NCBI RefSeq assembly: GCF_014651055.1
Contig: NZ_BMWD01000001.1
Coordinates: 606,635-670,634 of the forward strand
DNA from: Streptomyces fructofermentans
GTDB lineage: Bacteria; Actinomycetota; Actinomycetes; Streptomycetales; Streptomycetaceae
Length of the DNA stretch: 64,000 bases
Direction: 5' to 3'
A program made the position numbers and the translations under genes. The notes beneath the pieces were generated by a model. That model did not search any database and had not been told where the DNA came from. It saw nothing but the letters and a program-made list of their open reading frames with translations. Positions 60,437 through 64,000 of this stretch are shown here, piece after piece (the stretch's first letter is position 1; the number at the start of each line of letters is the position of its first letter).

Positions 60437-61069
60437 GCCGTTGCCGGTGCGCGTGTCCGTCCGTGCCTTCGCACTCCGTCGGTACGGAACCGAACTGCGC
60501 ACTCCGATACGGGACTTGGGTGGTGGCCCGCCGCGGGTACGGGGTCGCGCCGAGTGCGCCGTCGGCCGCGGGGGCGGTCCACCGGCAGCGGGCGCGGGTC
60601 CTCCGGAGCCACCTCCCTGCGTGCCCCGACCTCGCGGTCGCGCCACCTCTGGCTGCACCTCCCCGCGTGGCCTCCCCGCCGCCACCACCTCCGGACGGCC
60701 CCCTCCGAGCCGCCCCACAGGCCAGGCTCGTGCCGTTCGGTCGGCGTCCGGCCGGCGGCGCGGCGTGGAGCGGATGTCACCGGCAGTGGCGCCGGGCGAG
60801 ACTTTCGCCACGGGCATCGGGGCCGGCCCCGGACGCGGCCGGTACGGCGTTCCCGGCCGACGTCGCAGGTGAGCGCCCCGCCGCCGGCGTCCACCGATCA
60901 CGCAACGTGCCCGCCGCGCTACGTGGTGCCCGCGTCGCGCCGTGCGAACCTTCCAGGGTTTCCCCGTCCGACCGTACGGAGTGACCATGGAACGGAACGC
61001 CTCGTCACGACCGGACGGGCCTAGCCCTTGAAACAGGGGGTAACCGACCGCAGAGAGATCGAGGAGCAC
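60437..61069. other. 633-bp intergenic region, no gene
   Basis: This is the longest gap in the window. Open frames on both strands are Arg/Gly/Pro-rich with no ribosome site or domain. The last 100 bp before the LCP gene should hold its promoter; I looked for a sigma-E type GGAAC/GTC pair, common for envelope genes, and found GGAAC at 60990-60999 without a fitting -10. Confidence 0.55.
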
Positions 61070-62206
61070 ATGTCAGCCGAGAGCACACCGGAACCCGGCA
61101 CCCCGGGCGAATCCGGGACCACGGGCCCCCACGACGGGGGCAGCGGCCGCCGCACCCCGCGGAGCGGCCGCCGCAAGGCGCTGCTCGCCACGGCCTGGGC
61201 CGCGGCCGGCGTCCTCGTGCTGGGCGGCACCGGGCTCGGATACCTGTACTTCCGGCTCAACGACAACATCGCGAGTGTCGACATCAACCAGGCCCTCGGC
61301 AGCGACCGGCCCCTGGACGTCGACAACGGCTCGCAGGACATCCTCGTGCTCGGCTCCGACAGCCGCTCCGGCGGCAACAAGAAGCTCGGCGGCGGCGCCG
61401 ACGACGGCAGTGCCCGCTCGGACACCGCGATGATCCTGCACGTCCACGAGGGCCACAAGAAGGCCAGTGTCGTCTCCATACCCCGTGACACGCTCGTCGA
61501 GAGGCCCGCCTGCACGGACGCCGAGGGCGTCAAGCACGCCGCCGCCGACGGGGTCATGTTCAACTCGGCGTACGCGACCGGGGGCGCGGCCTGCGCCGTG
61601 AAGACCGTCGAGTCGATCACCGGCATCCGCATGGACCACTACATCGAGGTCGACTTCAAGGGCTTCAGGAAGCTCATCGACGGCCTCGGGGGTGTCGAGG
61701 TCACCACGACCGAGGACATCAGCGACAAGGAGAGCCACCTCGAGCTGGAGGCCGGCACGCACCGGCTCACCGGCGAGGAGTCGCTCGCCCTGGTCCGCAC
61801 CCGGCACGGTGTCGGCGACGGCTCCGACCTCGGCCGGATCCAGCTCCAGCAGGCGTTCCTCAAGGCACTGGTCGACCAGGTCGAGGAGATCGGCGTACTG
61901 ACCAGCCCGAAGAAGCTGTTCGACCTGGCCGACACCGCGACCAACGCCGTCACCACCGACTCCGAGCTCGACTCGGTCGACGGCCTCGCCTCGTTCGCCA
62001 ACGGCCTCAAGCGCATCGGCTCCTCGAACATGAGCCTGGTCACCATGCCGGTCCAGTACGACCCGGCGGACGGCAACCGCGTCCTGCTCGACAAGGACAA
62101 GGCGCGACTGGTCTGGGACGCCCTCAAGGACGACCGGGCCATCCCGAAGGCGGCCGGGAAGGGCACCGCCACGGGTGACGCGAAGGACGTCGTCGGCCCG
62201 GGCTGA
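61070..62206 (+). CDS. LytR-CpsA-Psr (LCP) family protein
   Basis: Encodes 378 aa from ATG 61070 with GAGGAG at good distance; an in-frame TTG at 61028 is less likely. A cytoplasmic tail (about 1-38) is followed by one membrane helix ([25 protein letters not shown]) and the outer LCP domain: [39 protein letters not shown], and [25 protein letters not shown] with the conserved arginines that bind polyprenyl phosphate. LCP enzymes attach glycopolymers to peptidoglycan. It has its own promoter region. Confidence 0.95.
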   Translation: MSAESTPEPGTPGESGTTGPHDGGSGRRTPRSGRRKALLATAWAAAGVLVLGGTGLGYLYFRLNDNIASVDINQALGSDRPLDVDNGSQDILVLGSDSRSGGNKKLGGGADDGSARSDTAMILHVHEGHKKASVVSIPRDTLVERPACTDAEGVKHAAADGVMFNSAYATGGAACAVKTVESITGIRMDHYIEVDFKGFRKLIDGLGGVEVTTTEDISDKESHLELEAGTHRLTGEESLALVRTRHGVGDGSDLGRIQLQQAFLKALVDQVEEIGVLTSPKKLFDLADTATNAVTTDSELDSVDGLASFANGLKRIGSSNMSLVTMPVQYDPADGNRVLLDKDKARLVWDALKDDRAIPKAAGKGTATGDAKDVVGPG

Positions 62207-62343
62207 CCCCTCGGGAATAGATCACCGCCGTCCCCGGTTTTGGGGGATGCGGCCAGTCCTGGCAGACTGGTACGTCGGCTCCGGTTCACGCACCCGCATC
62301 CCGCGGTGGCGACCCGGCGCCCTCCCGAAACTAGGAGACACCC

Positions 62344-62565
62344 TTGAAGCGCGACATCCACCCCGAGTACGTCGAGACGCAGGTCAGCTGCACCTGTGGC
62401 GCGTCGTTCACCACCCGCAGCACGATCTCCAGCGGCACCGTCCGTGCCGAGGTCTGCTCCGAGTGCCACCCGTTCTACACGGGCAAGCAGAAGATCCTCG
62501 ACACCGGTGGCCGTGTGGCCCGCTTCGAGGCCCGCTTCGGCAAGGCTGCGGCTGCCAACAAGTAG
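62344..62565 (+). CDS. rpmE: Ribosomal protein L31, zinc-binding form
   Basis: Encodes 73 aa from TTG 62344 with AGGAG eight bases upstream. It is the zinc-containing C+ type: CTC near residues 16-18 and CSEC at 37-40. In Streptomyces a zinc-free paralogue under Zur control usually exists elsewhere. A TTG start on a highly expressed ribosomal protein is uncommon. It stands alone, followed by a long hairpin. Confidence 0.97.
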   Translation: MKRDIHPEYVETQVSCTCGASFTTRSTISSGTVRAEVCSECHPFYTGKQKILDTGGRVARFEARFGKAAAANK

Positions 62566-62574
62566 CGAGCACAC

Positions 62575-62624
62575 AGCGCCGGTCTCCGGCGCCCCCGCGC
62601 AGGGGGCGCCGGGACCGGCGCTTT
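62575..62624 (+). terminator. Hairpin terminator after rpmE
   Basis: AGCGCCGGTC-TCCGGCGCCCCC pairs with GGGGGCGCCGG-GACCGGCGCT around a short loop and is followed by TTT. It starts nine bases after the rpmE stop. Confidence 0.88.
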
Positions 62625-62738
62625 GCGGTGCAGCCCCCTCCCCGCGCGCCCGACGCAGTTCGAGCGGGGGAGACCCCCATGCCGTACCTACGTCCCCGTG
62701 CCCGAGAGGCGACCGGGGGCAGCCCATTGGAGCCGGAG

Positions 62739-63815
62739 ATGTTCGAGGCGGTCGAGGAACTCATCGGCGAGCACGCCGATCTGGAGACGAAGCTCGCTGA
62801 CCCGTCGGTCCACGCCGACCAGGCCAACGCGCGCAAGCTCAACAAGCGCTATGCCGAGCTGACTCCGATCGTCGCGACCTACCGCTCGTGGAAGCAGACC
62901 GGGGACGACATCGGGACGGCGAAGGAGTTCGCCGCCTCGGACCCCGATTTCGCCGCCGAGGTCAAGGAGCTGGAGAAGCAGCGCGAGGAGCTCACCGAGA
63001 AGCTCCGGCTGCTGCTCGTCCCCCGTGACCCCAGCGACGACAAGGACGTCATCCTGGAGATCAAGGCGGGCGCCGGCGGCGACGAGTCCGCCCTGTTCGC
63101 CGGTGACCTGCTGCGCATGTACCTGCGGTACGCCGAGCGCGTCGGCTGGAAGACCGAGATCATCGACTCCACCGAGTCCGAGCTCGGCGGCTACAAGGAC
63201 GTCCAGGTCGCCGTGAAGACGAAGGGCGGCCAGGGCGCCACCGAGCCCGGCCAGGGAGTCTGGGCGCGCATGAAGTACGAGGGCGGGGTGCACCGCGTGC
63301 AGCGGGTGCCCTCGACCGAGTCGCAGGGCCGCATCCACACCTCCGCCGCCGGAGTCCTCGTCACGCCCGAGGCCGAGGAGGTCGACGTCGAGATCCACGC
63401 GAACGACCTGCGGATCGACGTCTACCGCTCCTCCGGGCCCGGCGGCCAGTCCGTCAACACCACCGACTCCGCGGTGCGCATCACGCACATTCCCACCGGA
63501 GTCGTCGCCTCCTGCCAGAACGAGAAGAGCCAGTTGCAGAACAAGGAGCAGGCGATGCGTATCCTGCGCTCCAGGCTCCTGGCCGCGGCGCAGGAGGAGG
63601 CCGAGCGGGAGGCGGCGGACGCCCGCCGCAGCCAGGTCCGCACCGTCGACCGCTCCGAGAAGATCCGTACGTACAACTTCCCGGAGAACCGCATCTCGGA
63701 CCACCGCGTCGGCTTCAAGGCGTACAACTTGGACCAGGTGCTCGACGGAGAGCTCGACGCCGTGATCCAGGCGTGCGTCGACGCGGACTCGGCGGCCAAG
63801 CTCGCCGCGGCGTAA
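62739..63815 (+). CDS. prfA: Peptide chain release factor 1
   Basis: Encodes 358 aa from ATG 62739 with GGAG six bases upstream. It recognises UAA and UAG and triggers release. The GGQ motif is at residues 235-237 ([15 protein letters not shown]). The stop-codon anticodon-like tripeptide region reads [15 protein letters not shown] as [10 protein letters not shown], and the C-terminal [17 protein letters not shown] is conserved. It is followed after 57 bp by prmC, which methylates the GGQ glutamine. Confidence 0.98.
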   Translation: MFEAVEELIGEHADLETKLADPSVHADQANARKLNKRYAELTPIVATYRSWKQTGDDIGTAKEFAASDPDFAAEVKELEKQREELTEKLRLLLVPRDPSDDKDVILEIKAGAGGDESALFAGDLLRMYLRYAERVGWKTEIIDSTESELGGYKDVQVAVKTKGGQGATEPGQGVWARMKYEGGVHRVQRVPSTESQGRIHTSAAGVLVTPEAEEVDVEIHANDLRIDVYRSSGPGGQSVNTTDSAVRITHIPTGVVASCQNEKSQLQNKEQAMRILRSRLLAAAQEEAEREAADARRSQVRTVDRSEKIRTYNFPENRISDHRVGFKAYNLDQVLDGELDAVIQACVDADSAAKLAAA

Positions 63816-63872
63816 GCCACGCCCCGGCACCCACCCGTACGACGGACAACAGCTCAGTCCCGGAGGACCAGC

Positions 63873-64000
63873 GTGAACCTGCTGCTCGCGGAAGTGGCCC
63901 AGGCCACCCAGCGGCTGGCCGACGCCGGCGTGCCCTCGCCGCGCAACGACGCCGAGGAGCTCGCGGCCTTCGTGCACGGCGTGAAACGGGGCGAGCTGCA
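63873..64000 (+). CDS. prmC: PrmC (HemK) release factor glutamine methyltransferase, 5' end only
   Basis: The window ends after 42 codons. Translation starts at GTG 63873 after GGAGG. The visible sequence (NLLLAEVAQATQRLADAGV, then PRNDAEELAAFVHG) matches the N-terminal helical domain of PrmC that binds release factors. The methyltransferase domain lies beyond the edge. Position after prfA is the common bacterial order. Confidence 0.93.
   Translation, partial: MNLLLAEVAQATQRLADAGVPSPRNDAEELAAFVHGVKRGEL

Noticed and set aside
60985..61030. Sigma-E type promoter before the LCP gene
   Set aside because: GGAAC is present twice but no GTC-type -10 falls at 16-17 bases.
60437..61069. Plus- and minus-strand frames of 150-220 codons in the gap before the LCP gene
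   Set aside because: Arg/Pro/Gly-rich, without ribosome sites, and following a strong rho terminator; treated as non-coding.

Overview
The window is high-GC actinobacterial DNA, almost certainly a Streptomyces chromosome core. The evidence is third-position G/C coding, frequent GTG and TTG starts, two conservon operons, a CYP157/CYP154 P450 pair, an lon gene with an HspR-type operator, and the order lysA-hom-thrC-thrB-rho-LCP-rpmE-prfA-prmC. From memory the order matches the lon-to-prfA segment of Streptomyces coelicolor; this was not checked by alignment. I support 56 protein genes (the last cut by the window edge) and one tRNA.

Layout. 1-5.2 kb: GNAT acetyltransferase, Lon protease, a MarR regulator, intergenic repeats and a PP2C-like phosphatase. 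5.6-11.4 kb: conservon 1 (sensor kinase, roadblock protein, DUF742 protein, small GTPase) followed by a StyA-like flavin monooxygenase. 11.8-20.7 kb: metallo-hydrolase, DJ-1/AraC regulator, NlpC/P60 hydrolase, TetR regulator, two divergent diiron/ferritin-like proteins, ADP-ribosylglycohydrolase, a proline-rich membrane protein and a DUF3291 protein. 20.7-24.1 kb: a PBP2/FtsW-RodA pair and a secreted SH3-like protein. 24.2-29.9 kb: a sensor kinase with a lipoprotein but no response regulator, a phosphatase, a NERD protein, and a two-gene NHEJ module (LigD-type polymerase and Ku). 29.9-30.4 kb: a repeat-rich gap. 30.4-37.5 kb: AraC regulator, conservon 2 coupled to a P450 with no ExxR motif, and a convergent CYP154-like P450. 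38.4-45.5 kb: a beta-galactoside locus (palindromic operator, MFS transporter, two GH35 enzymes, LacI regulator). 45.6-50.5 kb: MarR, DUF4142, several poorly known genes and tRNA-Arg(CCG). 50.7-64 kb: orphan response regulator, a degenerate ArgRS-like protein, lysine and threonine biosynthesis, Rho, an LCP ligase and translation genes.

How the genes work together. Each conservon is translationally coupled by 4-nt or longer overlaps and ends in or next to an oxidoreductase, so both look like membrane signalling devices tied to a redox enzyme. The GH35 block reads as one catabolic unit with local repression. The right end joins aspartate-family amino-acid synthesis to transcription termination and peptide release. 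No CRISPR array, insertion sequence or prophage was seen. The most unusual items are the conservon P450 lacking ExxR, the catalytically degraded ArgRS paralogue beside tRNA-Arg, the diiron pair, the dispersed intergenic repeat family, and the palindromes in an AT-richer patch before the DUF4142 gene.
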